Source: Epiperipatus broadwayi
Taxonomy: Eukaryota; Onychophora; Udeonychophora; Euonychophora; Peripatidae
Length of the DNA: 64,000 nucleotides
Direction: 5' to 3'
NCBI GenBank assembly: GCA_028023455.1
Contig: JAQFVV010012400.1
Span: 12,967,748-13,031,747, forward strand
The position numbers and the translations under genes were made by a program. How positions within the stretch are numbered: the stretch's first letter is position 1; the number at the start of each line of letters is the position of its first letter. Below, piece by piece: positions 23,907-41,917 of the stretch. The notes below the pieces were generated by a model. That model saw only the letters and a program-made list of their open reading frames with translations. It was not told the DNA's origin and did not search any database.

Positions 23907-25870
23907 TGTAACAGGCACACATGCCGTTACATTATTTATTTTAAAAATTAGACATTAAAAATAAAGTTCGCAAATAAAAATTTGTTTTTTTAAAAATTGA
24001 AAATTAAAAGTCATCTACACTCTAATATATAAAATTGCACAGATGAAAAATTATTTAAAGAAAACGTTATTTAAAAAAAGAAAGTTTTAAAACTAAATTT
24101 TCATCAAAAACTTAAAAATATATCTTTAAGTTTGTACAATAAATTAATTAATGCTATTGTATAAAATGGAAATGATTATTAATTAGTCCAAGTGAACTAG
24201 CCCTTTGGGCATTTCAAAATGTATAATTAAAGGTCAGATAGGAGAGAAAAAAAATGGGAATAGAATGGCCAATGAAAGAAATCCCTCCGGAAACGGACCT
24301 CAATGAAAAGACCATCACCATCGTCATGACGTAATGTCCACTCAATCCAAAATTGTAATATAAAAGAATAAGTTTGGAAATAAATTTTAGTGAAGAAAGA
24401 GCTGGGAGAGAAAAAGAGATGTGAAAGAGATTTGCTATATGTGTTGGTGCGGGGAGAGTTGAAGGAGAAGGTATTTGAAAGACACACTTCCAATTCCTTC
24501 AGTTAATTATAAAAAAAGGAAATGACATTGTCTTCCTATATCATGTATGCCAGGACACCAAGAGCCAGCAATAAAATACTAGCCACAATAAAGGACCTCA
24601 TGGAAATTAACACCTTACAAGTGCAAGCAACTAGAAAGTATGGACTTTTCTTTTAAACCATAAGAACTTTATGAACTCTAATAAGCTTTAATTATAATTC
24701 TAAAACTTTAGTATTTGCAAAGAATAAGAACTTTAATTCTAAAACTTGCTCCTTATTCAATAGAAATAGAATCCTATCTGACCAACGTAAATTATTATTA
24801 ACAATTAATTTTATGTGATGTGTTTTTTTTTTAAAAAAAAATCATTTCCATTTATTTATTTTTGTTTTTTAAGTTTTATTATGATTTTTGTTTTTTTTGT
24901 TAAACTAAACTAAACTTAATAAATGTTAAATTTAAGTTGGGTGTGAATGGCTACATAGATTTGTAAAGTTATATTAGTTTAATTAAGGGAGGGTAAATCT
25001 TAGGTTATTTGTTTCATAGTTAAATTGGGTTAATGGATTGGATATTCTGGTGTAATTAGTAAATGTAGTATGAGGTCTTCTATGTGCAGGAACACCTTAT
25101 ACGCCACACTCGGGCAAAATAAGCCTTTCGTATTGACCATCGGAGACAGACGGTATTCCCTGCTCCTTGGATCACTCCTTAGCCTATGGAATGGGATCGT
25201 AAGTCAGCAAAAAGAACTGCAATCCCTTCCTATGGAGTGTTTTTTTATTGTTCTCGCCAGACAGATGTAACATTCCTGTACTGGACGAGTAACACTTTTT
25301 TCTCTAAAACCATGCTGTTCAGATGTACATTCCTGACAGTATGGTATTTGTGCTGTCGTATTCATGCTGCATTGAATACATCGATATATCAGATGGATTG
25401 ATGTTGGTTTAACTGGGAACTTTTGGCCTAAGATTAAATAAGGGATAGAATATTTTCTTTTCAAATGCAATCTATATAGTCTATTTATACTCAACACTTT
25501 ATTAGAATATTAAATTCATCTGTGTGAACTTCAAAAATAAAAGTTAAAAATGTAAATTAAATGCTAAAGTAAAAGTTAGACTAAAATAATAATTCTAAAT
25601 TACATATATGTTTAATAAATGTTTGTGGGTATTATTACTGGCAGTGGCTTTTTTTATTTTATTTTTATATTGAAAAAATATTTTAAGAATTTATATTTTA
25701 TAAACCTCTGTTACTCCATGAGCTAGTGGCAAGGGCTGACGGTCTTAATAAATAAAAGTTGGATTTTTAACTCGCGTATCTGCCTACTCTATAAATTTTC
25801 TAGGTTCAAATAGCCTAGTGGTGCCCTGAAGCAAAGATATGGTAAGACTCTAATATCCGACCGTTATAAT
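23907..25870. repeat. Copy B of the ~1.95-kb direct repeat
   Basis: It starts TGTAACAGGCACACATGCCG at 23907 and follows copy A with many substitutions and small indels, then loses similarity after 'ccgttataat' at 25868. Its start is nearly palindromic: TGTAAC.GGCA and TGCC.TTACA. It is in the same orientation as copy A. Confidence 0.75.
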
Positions 25871-28800
25871 ATAAATATTTGGTTTTTGGAACTTTTTTCT
25901 ATCCCAGTCATGAGATCACTCTTCATTTTTATATATTTTAAAGAATTAGTATTTTCAGATATTAATATTATAAAATTTGAAGTTCTTTAACAAATGATTA
26001 TTCATTTTTCTTATGATTTGATTTTGAAAGAATTTCTAATCAATGCAATGTCGAAAATCTCATTAACAGATAAATTTTTAATTTTATTTTAATTTTATCA
26101 TACATTTTTACAGGTGAATAAATGACTGAATTCACATTTTAAAACTATTTTAATTAATGTATGAATTAATTATTAGAGGTTGTTCTAATAAAAGAAAAAG
26201 TAGCTTACATTTACAAAAAGTTCTTTTTTCCTTGCAATTTTTTTAAATATCTTTTGATTATTTACTTAATTAAATATAACTTATACAATAACAAAACAAA
26301 AAAATATAATCTAATATCCTAACCTTCACTGTTTGAATTAAATAGTCAGATTTAATATTATGATATGCAATGCTGTTACATAAGATATTAGAATAGCATA
26401 GTATGATTACACAATAGCTTCTTAACCATGATTCACAGTACAATATCAGTATAATTATTGATTAAGTCCATATATGAAAATTTCAATGATGCAATACAAA
26501 ACAGTGAGAGGTTTAAACTTATATTGACTGGAGGATATTGACCCAATAATAAGTTGTATGCAGTAATTGATCTTAGAGAAAACAATCCATAGTCTATTAA
26601 TCTAGAAATATCTAATATTCCCCCTACAATGCCATGTTCAGTTTTTTTGCCTTTTGCATTATCCTAGGGTCTGATATTTTTTTAATTTTACTTGTCAAAA
26701 GTCAATTTAAATTATTAAGACAAAAATCATTTTCTCTATAATGCCTTTAGTAAGTAATATGAGAGACCTAGAAATAATACCTTCTATCTGCATCTTTTGA
26801 ACAAATTACTTTCATTCTATGAACTGATTCTGTCAGCGATTCATTTTTTCTGTAATAAAGTTTCAAATGTAACCTTCTATAAAATATTTGGTGCTTGTCA
26901 AAAGATAAAAACTATATTTCTATAATACATGATCTAACATGAATATGCTAATGCCAGTTACTTAAATAATAAAAACCAATCTGAAATGAAGTCTCCATAA
27001 TTTATCAACAACTTATTTAAAGACAATTAATTATATTAAATTAATTTAAAGATATTCACTCTTCAAAACACAAATGTTTTCAAACTATGTACACTCTAGT
27101 TATTTAGAACCATTTGTACCAAGAACTATTTTAATAGTTAATATAACTTCCACTAGGACAATCTTTAAAAAAATAAACAAAACAGTGTCATTGTATTTTA
27201 AAGTAATGTGACAACAAGTTATTTAAAAAAAAAACAGGGCTCACATTAGAAAGCCACAAGAAAATACTATTATTCTGATTCATGCTATGAAAACTCTTGA
27301 ACTATCAGATGACAGTTTATTTTTATTATAAAGATATTAAATGATAAATGGAACAAATTATTCGTCAATAGCTTAAATTATTTTTTCAAAGGTGAGAACT
27401 TTGTAGATAACATTGCAACATATGGCAAACATTTACAAGCAAAGATTAGATGATTTAGATAAAATACATAAGTTAATACTATTGAGATACTCAACATTAG
27501 AATATAGATGTTCTATCTATGCTTGCTAATTAGCCTTGCATTAAGTAAATAATAAAATAGTTTCAGAAGTATGAGTACCACATGATAGATCTGTTAGTGG
27601 ACATTGAACTCCAGAATCCATGATTCTACTACTTTACTAAATCATTCAGTGCCATATTGCATTTATATGTTTATCACAAACCATACATAGAAGCATTGCC
27701 TTAACATATTGAACTTTTACAACCAACTTAAATTAACACAAGCACATGAGAGGTTTAGGTTTAAATTAATGTAAAATAATAAATAGTGAAATTATAAAAT
27801 ATCTTAGTTGTAGTTCAACTAAAAAAATATCAAAACAGTAAAGTAATGCATGAACGAAACAGAAGATTCAAGTAAAAATACAAATCTCCATTGATATACT
27901 ATTTATTAATGCAATATTAATTAATTTTTATAGTCATTAGGAATGTTATGTTTTTTATTCTTATTTTTGTTATTATTAGAGCTTTTTTATATGTGTGTAT
28001 ATAACATTTTTAGTAGTCAACTTTTATTTTTACATTTATATTTTCTATATGCATTTTCAGTTTGAATATTTAATAAACATATCTTTCGGGTAGTAAGGGA
28101 AGGAGATTGTCTGCTTCCCATAAATTATCATTGTAATGAAAAAAAAGTATAGCTTAGAGATCATCACTTTAACAAATCTTGAATTTTTATTTTTTTATAC
28201 TACTTTAATATAGCTTAAGTTCTATTTTAGGTTTTTTTAAAAAAACCTCTACAGTCTGTGCAGCTTATTTCTTTATTGTAACTCATTAACATATTTGCAT
28301 ATTTACAGTAAATACCTTGACAATAAAATGGTTCCAAAAAAAAAATACACGATACAGTATTAAGAAAGAGTTTTTTTTTTGTTAAAAATTTTCCAAAATT
28401 TCTGTTATAATAACATCCCCCCTTTTTATTATAAATATACCCTTTCCCCTCCACAAAAAATCTCTACATATGTTTATATAATAATTTTATGTAAAAATAA
28501 ATAAAAACATTATTAAAAATGTTTAAAAAGATATGTTTGTAAATATTTGCTTTGTTAGGACGAATCATATTATTCTATTGGATATTCAGAAGACAACCCT
28601 TGGAAAACTTATACATAAATCAGAATATACATTAGAAGATATTTATTTGACATAGGCATATGAGATACATTACATCAGATATATTATTTTGTGATGTTTG
28701 TCACAGTATTAAGTGGCGAATTCGAGAATCAAATATTTCTGGATCAATTCTCAGCTGATCAGGTGAATGTAACTGCTAAACTCAGTTCATCGAATGCATA

Positions 28801-30403
28801 CTTAAATGTCACATACTCAGCACAACTTACCATTAAATTATTTATGCTGATAATGCAGCAATACTTGTAAGTAGTAGAGATGAAATTAATAGAACTAACA
28901 AACAGGATAGGTAGAATTTGAAGTGCTTTGAATGAGAATCAATACAATTGGGTAAATTGATTGAGAGAATAAATATTTAAAAGAAGTCGTGATTATTTAA
29001 TAAATTATTTAGTTTTAAATATTTAAAAATTGATTAGCTAATAATCAAAATAGTATTAGATGAATTACAATAACAATGAAAACTTCTTGTAAATATTATT
29101 GGCTCTCTAAAGTTAAAACTTAGAAGGAGATTAGTAAAGTGTTTGAAGTATTACTTTTATAAAACAGAGACTTTGAAGCATTAGGAAAAAAACAATTTGA
29201 AACAAATGTGGACTAAAAAAAAATCAAAATATTGGAAGGACATAGTCATTTATTTTAACTTTACTCTCATAGCCTTTTATTGTAAATGTATGTTAAATGC
29301 ATTGAAATAACAGATTAATATGTGAAAGGAACCAACACTTTTAGACATGCACTACTTGCATTAATTTGCTTGCACTCATTCATCAATAAGTGTTTTAAAA
29401 GCAAAAGTGAATCACTTATGCTTAGTGATTATTTTTATATAAATCAACATCTATTCACTGTGCTTAATTCAAGTCTTTCTTCTATTATGAGACTGATAAT
29501 TCAAATGACAAATTATTGATGAGTAAGTGTAAGCAATTTAATACCAATAGGTCATGAACTGAAAGTTAGGTTTTCTCTCACATGATTTACATTTATAGAT
29601 TGCTAATATATTAATTATTAATATTGTATAACCAAATACTCTCGCAAAAAAATGTGATTTTTTTTACTATATGCATATAAATCACTTAGTATAAACTAAA
29701 TGTATAAAAAGATTCAAGAATGGATTGTCTATGCTCATTAGGAGTTAAAATAGCAAAACATTTTCACACAGTAGTGCCACCTGGTACAAAGTCTAACTTT
29801 CGATAAGTGTTAGAAAGTTGTGCATTATAATTCCATTCCGATGCCATCTTTTCAAATATCACCAGACTAGTTCTAGTTTATGGTTTTCACCAGGGCCTTG
29901 CATCTGGAAGCATACACCCTTTACTTCTTTAGTTAACATTAAAATTATCAGCAAGGACAATATTTTCAATTTTACTTATATAAGCACATAGATTAGATCC
30001 CAAGACCCAAGTGTACTGTTCCCAGATAAAAGGCTCCTCAGTAAAGAAAGTCATAAGCTAGAAACAAGTTTAGGAGTAATGATTATGAAGTCATTGGATA
30101 GGAATTATAATCCACAATCCTTTGATATTTATTGATTATTAAAGCTTGCATTAGGTGGCCTAACAGCTAGTTTAAGCATAAGAAAAGGTGATCATGTGAA
30201 GAATTAAAATACATGGCTGTGAGATATGCAGTACACTTCAGGCACTAGCCATATGTTAGGATGACACATAACATGGTTTTTCAATATCACCTTAAATCAT
30301 TGAGTAGTAGCAGGATTAACTAGTCTTTGCTGATATTGGTTAGATATTTTATCTATTAAATCTAATTTTAATAAAATAATAAGTTAATTTTTTAAACTTG
30401 CTG
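25871..30403. other. AT-rich stretch, mostly unassigned
   Basis: There is no long or conserved reading frame. A possible LINE reverse-transcriptase remnant lies near 28690-29010 and is listed separately. The rest shows poly-A/T runs and short open frames only. Confidence 0.5.
28690..29010 (+). pseudogene. Possible non-LTR reverse transcriptase scrap
   Basis: On the plus strand near 28845 one frame reads IIYADNAAILVSSRDEI, which resembles the RT motif (F/Y)ADDAAILxxS of LINE elements with the second Asp changed to Asn. The flanking 57-codon frame starting near 28694 is in another phase. It is very decayed and short; it could be coincidence. Confidence 0.3.
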
Positions 30404-30508
30404 TTTTAATGGGCATTACTCAGGAATATATATATATATATAACAACTGAGTATCTTTTAATGGGCATTACTCAGGAATATATATATATATATAACAACT
30501 GAGTATCT
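30404..30508. repeat. 52-bp tandem duplication with internal hairpin
   Basis: The unit 'taatgggcattactcagg', an (AT)n run and 'aacaactgagtatctt' occurs twice in a row with a 52-bp period and almost no differences. Each unit can fold through TACTCA/TGAGTA around the AT run. Confidence 0.85.
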
Positions 30509-31074
30509 TCTGTATCTTAATACCTTACAAAAATTTATTATTTCATAATGCTGATAGCATTTGGCTGCTGATACTACAGAACTTCTTTGATGATTATATG
30601 AATAATAGTGTCCTCCCTACTGAATTAATTACCAGCTTGAGATGTCTCTTCCAGTTCAATGACTGTATTAACTTTTGCTTAAACTGTTTCAAAGTATTTG
30701 AAATAATAGTTTATAATTTTTGATATTCTCATCTAAAGTTTATCTGTGTTGTATTTAGTCAGATGACTGTTGTTAATCTTGATGTCTGTAATAATATCAA
30801 TCCTCTAATATTTATAACATGCTGGTTTTGCTTGCAATTGTGTTAAGTAACTATTTATTGTTTACTTATTAAGTTCTATAAAGAACTCTGGCATCAATCT
30901 GGAAGTGGATTGATAGATTTTTTTTAATACAAATGCCTTATATAGTACATGTTTCATGTTATCAGCTTGATTTTTTATCTGAAGATTCATTAGAAATTCT
31001 GCTAGAGATTTGTCATGAATAGATATTGTTATCTTGTAAAGTATTAGTAGTATTCTAGTTATATATATATATAT
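30509..31074. other. AT-rich stretch, nothing recognised
   Basis: No coding or structural signal that I can support; it ends in an AT run that borders the solo LTR. Confidence 0.5.
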
Positions 31075-35842
<4,768 letters not shown>

Positions 35843-37681
35843 ATATATATTCTTCCAGTTGGTTTCTAAGTGACTAGGCTGCTAATCTGTTTGAGTATTG
35901 CTCTTGGTGTAAAATAGATATAGCAGCAAGTGCTAGATATCATTCTAGCTAGGTGTAAAGATCACATCATTATATGAATAAGTTTAATAAATCTATAGAT
36001 GAAGATTATAAGGCAATCAAGAATTGTCTGAATCTTTATGATACAACATGATCCATTGCTGCTTGCCATAAGATAATTGAGGACTTATCTAGAATGTGCT
36101 GGGAAGATTGTCAATGCCAGAATTAGCTAACATCTTTATCTTCACAATTTCTGGATAGCTACAATGCAATAAATCTAACATTTGTTTTCAGCTATAAGAT
36201 GGTATGATTACTCAAACTTTTTCCATATTAAACACTGTTTTGTTAAACTGCTTGGATTTATTATTTAATCATCCCAAATGGATGTATTTTAAGAGTTTGT
36301 GATAACCAAGTTTATTTCCAACCCAGAAAGCCATCTTGTTAAATTAATCATATTAATTACCCTGTTATTACTTGGGTATGATGGGCCTCTGTTGATGACA
36401 TCTATATGGTGAATATTTTTTCTTTATATATGAAAATAAAAGGTTAAATTAATATAGCATATAAAATAGATATGTTAGTGATGATTTTTTTTTGGCTGCC
36501 AGCCCTAACAATCACTTATCAGTTTTTAGAGTTAACATTTTTACACTTATATTCCAAATTCTTTTTCACTCTGACTAGTAATTTTAATGCATTTCTATCA
36601 ATCTATGAGTAATTTTTTTTCATCTTGGTTTAGCGTTTATAGTGCAAAAGTTATGCTTTAGACACCTCACTATTTTTGTAAAGACTATCCTAACATCTAC
36701 TAGAAAATCATTTGCAGTTAGAATTAGTTTTCTCCATAGGTCATTATGAATGAATCTTTTAAACTGTTATATATTTCTTAAGCTCCAAGAGAAGTTAATT
36801 CCTGAGAAAAAACCCTGTTAATCTTGATCATTAGTTAAGCAGCTTATATAAAAGTATATCCACAATACTATGATAGAATAATTTTTCATATTAAGATGTA
36901 TTAAATTTAATTAGCACTCAGAATAAATGAAGTTTTCATTTGTGATTTATTGTTAAATGTAAGAACTCCAATTTCTTCCATTTCAAATAAGCATTTATTT
37001 ATACTAATATTTGCTGTTTTGAATTTTTCTCACAGCCTTCTGATGAAAATCAAACATTGCCTGAAAGATTTCATCGATAAAATTTTTTTTCCAAAGTATG
37101 ATCAGAACCCAAATATCCCATCCTCCAATTAATCTGTTATATATTAAAAAACTACTATGGCTACAAAAAATGATAATTGATAACTTATTCATTTGACTAA
37201 GCTATTGAGTTGTAATGGTTAGGATCAGTTGAGCTTCTTCATCTATTAAAAGTGGAAAAATAATATTTTTGTAATGACCTTTTCCATCTGCTAATATGAA
37301 AACATTTGATTGATAAATATGATTATCAAATGGTAATGCATTTTTAACTGCACAGCAATAAATCTCATACAATCATCTCTCCTTATTATTGCAATTATAG
37401 ATACAATTGGAGTGGTCCATTCAGTATGATAATAGGTTTAACAAATCCATTGCCCAAAAGCTAGCTTTCAAATTTTGATTTTACTGTAAAGAGCATAAAA
37501 TAGCAGTGGTAGCCAATAAGTTAACTAGTGGTCCCTTGTATCATTTAAGCTTTTCTTCAAAGACTATAAAAATTCATTCTTAAAAGTTGACCTATAAGAA
37601 ATCTGATTCACTCTGTAATTCTACAATAACTCATAGATTAAAGCAATCTGGCTTTATTAAATTGCAAAATTTCTTAGCAGA
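35843..37681. other. Unassigned stretch with possible RT remnant near 36380
   Basis: Composition is slightly less AT-rich. At about 36385-36425 the plus strand reads WASVDDIYMV, resembling the RYVDD(I/T)F catalytic box of PLE/LINE reverse transcriptases. No continuous frame supports this. Otherwise nothing is recognised. Confidence 0.3.
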
Positions 37682-39053
37682 TTATCATGTTCAAATTCAG
37701 GTGTACAATCATAATCTACAAATAGGTAACTATGTTTAATAATTTATTAAATACTCTATGCATAATATTCATGCTTACAATAATGATACAAGAACATTAT
37801 GTAGCTGATCCATTTTTCAGATGCTACTGACAAGTCCATGGGTTCACACAACAGTAAAAATCAGGTTTCATTGTCCATTCTAGGCTAAATGTGGTTCAAT
37901 ATCTGGTACATCTGCTCAGGTGGCTCCAAATCCTTGATACTTCATGTTATGTCTCAGTTGGCTGTTGATTCTTGATGATTTGTCTTTACCCTGGTTAGCC
38001 CTGGTCAATGTTTTGTATGATTCATCTGTTGCTGACAATACCTAAAATCAAAAATATTAATGTGTATAATATTAATGATTAAGCATGTGCATGTTTACTT
38101 TATGCATACATTGTGCTGTATTCTGTATTGCTTCACTCCAACACAGACCTGGTTAGTCTTTTATGGACTTTTGCCTTGTTTCTCAGGGTTCACACCCTGT
38201 CTTCCTTGTTGCTTTATATACATGTACAAATTCCTGCAATGCATTGGAGGCTTATTGAAATTGCTACCTTTAAGTCTACTGACAGTAATGATTTAGTTGT
38301 TGGGTGTCCATGCTAGCTCTTGTGTGGCCCTTCTTTTAGAACCCATTCTGGCTATGGTTAGTATCCATACACTTCTTAAAGATTTCTATGCTTGATTTCT
38401 GTGTATGTTATAGTTATGGCTTCTGCATTTTACATATACATTACATGTGACTCTTGCCAACCTTGTTAACTATTAATATTATTGACTTTGCTTTTATAGT
38501 TTACAATCAGATTTAATATACATGCAAACCATAATGCTGACAGTCCTTCAATATATTTCCTCTTCATATAATATCTTTCTTAGCTCTAGAATTGCTTTCA
38601 AATATAATGCTTCAAAAGTTATAGCTTTTGGGAAATATCCAGTAACTCCTTTATTTTATATATATATGACAAAGAAAACAAGTTATAAATTTCGTAACTT
38701 GCTTTTAGCTTGCATTTTATGATCACTAGATGAAGCTTTACCAATAACTCCTAACAAGCTTGTTTACATAAACGCCGAGAGAGATAGAAATCAATATCTC
38801 TTTCATTGTCTCCCACCTCCAGACCATAGTTTCAAGCTAGTTGGTTGACATGTTGTGTGAACCCATGGACTTGTCAGTAGCATCTGTAAAATGGACCAGC
38901 TAGATAATGTTCTTGTATCATTATTGTAAGCATGAATATTATGCATAGAGTATTTAATAAATTATTAAACATAGTTTCCTATTTGTAGATTATGATTAAA
39001 CATAGTTTCCTATTTGTAGATTATGATTGCACATCTGAATTTGAACATGATAA
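37682..39053. mobile_element. Foldback-type element with long terminal inverted repeats
   Basis: 37682-37852 and 38852-39053 are inverted copies of each other: 'ttatcatgttcaaattcag' at the left end against its complement at the right end, and 'gtccatgggttcacacaac' at the inner boundary. The right arm is longer because a 31-bp segment around 'catagtttcctatttgtaga' is duplicated in tandem (38965-39025). The ~1.0-kb centre has no transposase. No clear target-site duplication was found. The element abuts the truncated 3' side of an RTE LINE, so it may have inserted into it, or the junction may be a rearrangement. Confidence 0.75.
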
Positions 39054-39333
39054 CCTGCACATTTCCTTATTTCATCCATCCATCTCACATTTGATCTCTT
39101 TCTGAATCTTTATAATTTGGAATCAAAATTAAGATTTCAATTGCCCATCTATTATCATGTCTTCTGGAAATATGTCCAGCCCAACTTCACTTGTCTTTTA
39201 ATTCTTTCAATGATATCAGTAACACCTGTTCTTTCTCTTACTATGTATTGCATTTTCGATTTCTTCTTGTTGCTTCTAATATGCATCTCTCCATACTTCT
39301 TTGAGTGGTCTACTCATATTGCTTTTTAAGTGT

Positions 39334-40260
39334 CTAAATTTCAAATCCATGAATAAGATATGATAAAACACATTTATTAAAAACCTTCCTTTTCAAACAC
39401 ATAGACATAATTCTTTTTAATATTAACTTATTTCTACCAAAAGCACTCCAACCAAGTTTAATTCTATGATTAATTTCATCCATTATGTTTCCATCTGTAG
39501 TAATAATATGATTGTAGTTGCTAACTTCTAATTCATCATAATCAATTTTTATTTTCATCTTTTGAAAAAATCCATTGAACATTATCTTTTTAACATTTAT
39601 CTTTAGTCCTACTTTTGACTGCTAACTCTTGCAACATTTCCTGTAGCAAAAACAACTATATCATCTGCAAAAACTAAATGACTTAAATAATCTCCATTTA
39701 TTTTTACTCCTTTAGCTTCCCATTTTAATCCACAAAATACTTATTGCAGCACTGCTGTAAAATGTTTTGAAGATATGGAGTCGCATGTCTTACACCCTTC
39801 TCAATGTTAACATTTCTAGTATCATTATGTAATCTAATTGTTTCTGTAGCATTTTTATAAATATTCTTCAGAATATGAAAATATCATGGGCCTATACCTT
39901 AATGATCCAATGCTTTAATCAGTGAAGAAATGCTTATAGAAAGAAATGCCTTTTCATAATCTACAAATCCAAAAAATAATGGCACCTCATCTTCATTGGT
40001 CCTTTCTATAACTTCTCTCAATACTTGGATATGATCTACTGTACTAAAATCACATTTAAATCAAGCCTGTTCATTTGATTGGTTGAAATCCTATGTTCTC
40101 TGTAGACAAGCTGTAATTATCTTGATAATTTTTTAATATAAAACTGATGTCTGTAATTTCTAATGTCTTCTTTATCATTTTTTTAAATATTAATATTGCA
40201 TTCTTCCAATCATCCAGTACACCTTTATCATTTCGATATTTGGTATGTAACTTTGTCAAA
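39334..40260 (-). pseudogene. RTE reverse transcriptase remnant
   Basis: Minus-strand frames contain LHNDTRNVNIEKGVR (near 39830), the catalytic box HLVFADDIVVFA (near 39680) and MFNGFFQKMKIKIDYDELEV (39582 onward). Then come GNIMDEINHRIKLGWSAFGR and CLKRKVFNKCVLSYLIHG, all diagnostic of the RTE-clade RT palm, thumb and C-terminal region. The frame changes several times. The RT would prime cDNA synthesis at the nicked target DNA. Confidence 0.88.
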
Positions 40261-40913
40261 AATTTTTCTATTTCCTGACCTGCTTCTTTTAATATTTTGA
40301 TTATAATTCCATTATTACCTGGAGCTTATCTCTTCTTCATAAATGCATGTCTGACTTCATCATTTAAAATCCTGGGCAATTCAGAAGATATAATAAATGT
40401 AGGAGTACTACTTCTTTATTACTATATAATTCTTGATAGAACTCTTCTACCCATTTCATGATGTCATCTCTTTTTTTAGTAATAGTTCCATTTTTTTTAT
40501 TGCAGATATAAGTTTCCTACCAATACCAAAATGTTGTTTTAAATTCTTGATACTTTTATTCTCTTCTACAGATTTCCTTCACACCACTTTACAAAATTCA
40601 AGATCTTCAATCCTTTTTAATAGATCATTTTTATATATCTTCATATTCCTTCTTTTCTTCATAAATTCTCTAGTCTCAGTAGAAATTTTATTGGTCAATT
40701 GCTGCTTTTTTAGTTTTTAAAAGTGTTTCACTTATTTTCCTATTAATTTCATTCAAATCTGAATCATGTTCAAAATCTTATTTTCCTATTAATTTCATTC
40801 AAATCTAAATCATGTTCAAAAACTATTAATACTTGAAAATGATTTGCAAGTTCTAATTTAAATTCATTAGAATATTTTTGAAGATTAGGAATAGCAATTA
40901 TAAATAGTTTTTC

Positions 40914-41655
40914 TTAATAATTTTTGTCTCTTAGTTTTGCATTAACACGTATCATACATCCTACTAATCCATGATAACTTCCTGTGTTGAATTTATTAAG
41001 GATACTACAATCTTGAAATATGTATTTTCTATTATTCAAAATATAATCCAATTCTGCTTTATTTTCACTTGGATGCTTCCAGGTACTTTTCTTTTTAACA
41101 TTTATCAAAAAAAAAAAATCATAATATAATTTTTTTTTTCCTGCAAACTCCGCAAGTGTAATGTTCATTTTCATTTTTATTATCATAATCAAATTTACCT
41201 ACAGCACTTTATTTCATTTGTTTACCAATTCTAGCATTAAAGACTCCCATAAAAATTTTAAAATGTTGCTTAGTCTGATCAAAAGCTATAAAAATCTTCT
41301 ACTACTTCATCACTATGAGAACTTGTTGGCATAAACCTGAATTATCTGCATTTGGTATCTGCTATAGAGTTGAATAACTAACCTTGTTGCTATGTCCGAT
41401 ACACTATCAATCTCCACAATGTTGTTCTTCCACTTTTTATTCATAATGAATTCTATTCAACTTGTACTTCCAAAATTTGTACCGTTGTAGTAAAGTACAT
41501 GTCCATTTCTAAAATCAAATGTCTCTTAACCTTTTCTTCTAACTTCACAAAGTCCAATATAGTCCCATTTAATATGAGACAGTTCTTCCAATTCTTGTAA
41601 GCTTCCTTCATTTGAAAGTGATCTGCAGTTGTAAGTACCTAAATAAAGTCATCAT
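40914..41655 (-). pseudogene. RTE endonuclease remnant
   Basis: Reading the minus strand from about 41655, one frame gives TYNCRSLSNEGSLQELEELS and then IGLCEVRRKG, the N-terminal endonuclease signature of RTE LINEs. The frame 41192-40914 has TWKHPSENKAELDYILNNRK and FNTGSYHGLVGCMIRVNAKL, the C-terminal endonuclease region (usual GSDHRLV; here Asp is replaced by Tyr). The nuclease nicks target DNA. Frameshifts lie between the two parts. Confidence 0.85.
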
Positions 41656-41917
41656 CAAATAGCAGCCTAGGTTCACAATCAGGGAATTCTTAACACCCTC
41701 TGCCTTCAGCCACCAACCCTGCCTTTGCTGGTGACTTTACAGCCTCCTAGGAATAATGGCCATGATTTATTTTTGCCTGCCATGATTACATACATTTATT
41801 AGAAAATTTTTCATTCACACCTAAAGTCATTCTGCCTTAATAGGAAAAGACCATGGTGTTTCTTGGTCTTAAACTCAGAGGAAAAAAGCTACTAAACTCA
41901 CCATGCTGACTAATGTA

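Larger units (their letters stand above)
39058..41917 (-). mobile_element. RTE-clade LINE, 3'-truncated and decayed
   Basis: A minus-strand non-LTR retrotransposon with an apurinic-type endonuclease and reverse transcriptase in RTE order. It shares its 5' region (41395-41917) and its RT region with a second copy at 44492-46186. Its 3' end stops next to the foldback element at 39053; the last ~100 bp present in the other copy are missing. Many stops and frameshifts are present, plus a ~43-bp tandem duplication at 40734-40822, so it is inactive. Proteins of this type are often mis-annotated as 'craniofacial development protein 2'. Confidence 0.88.
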
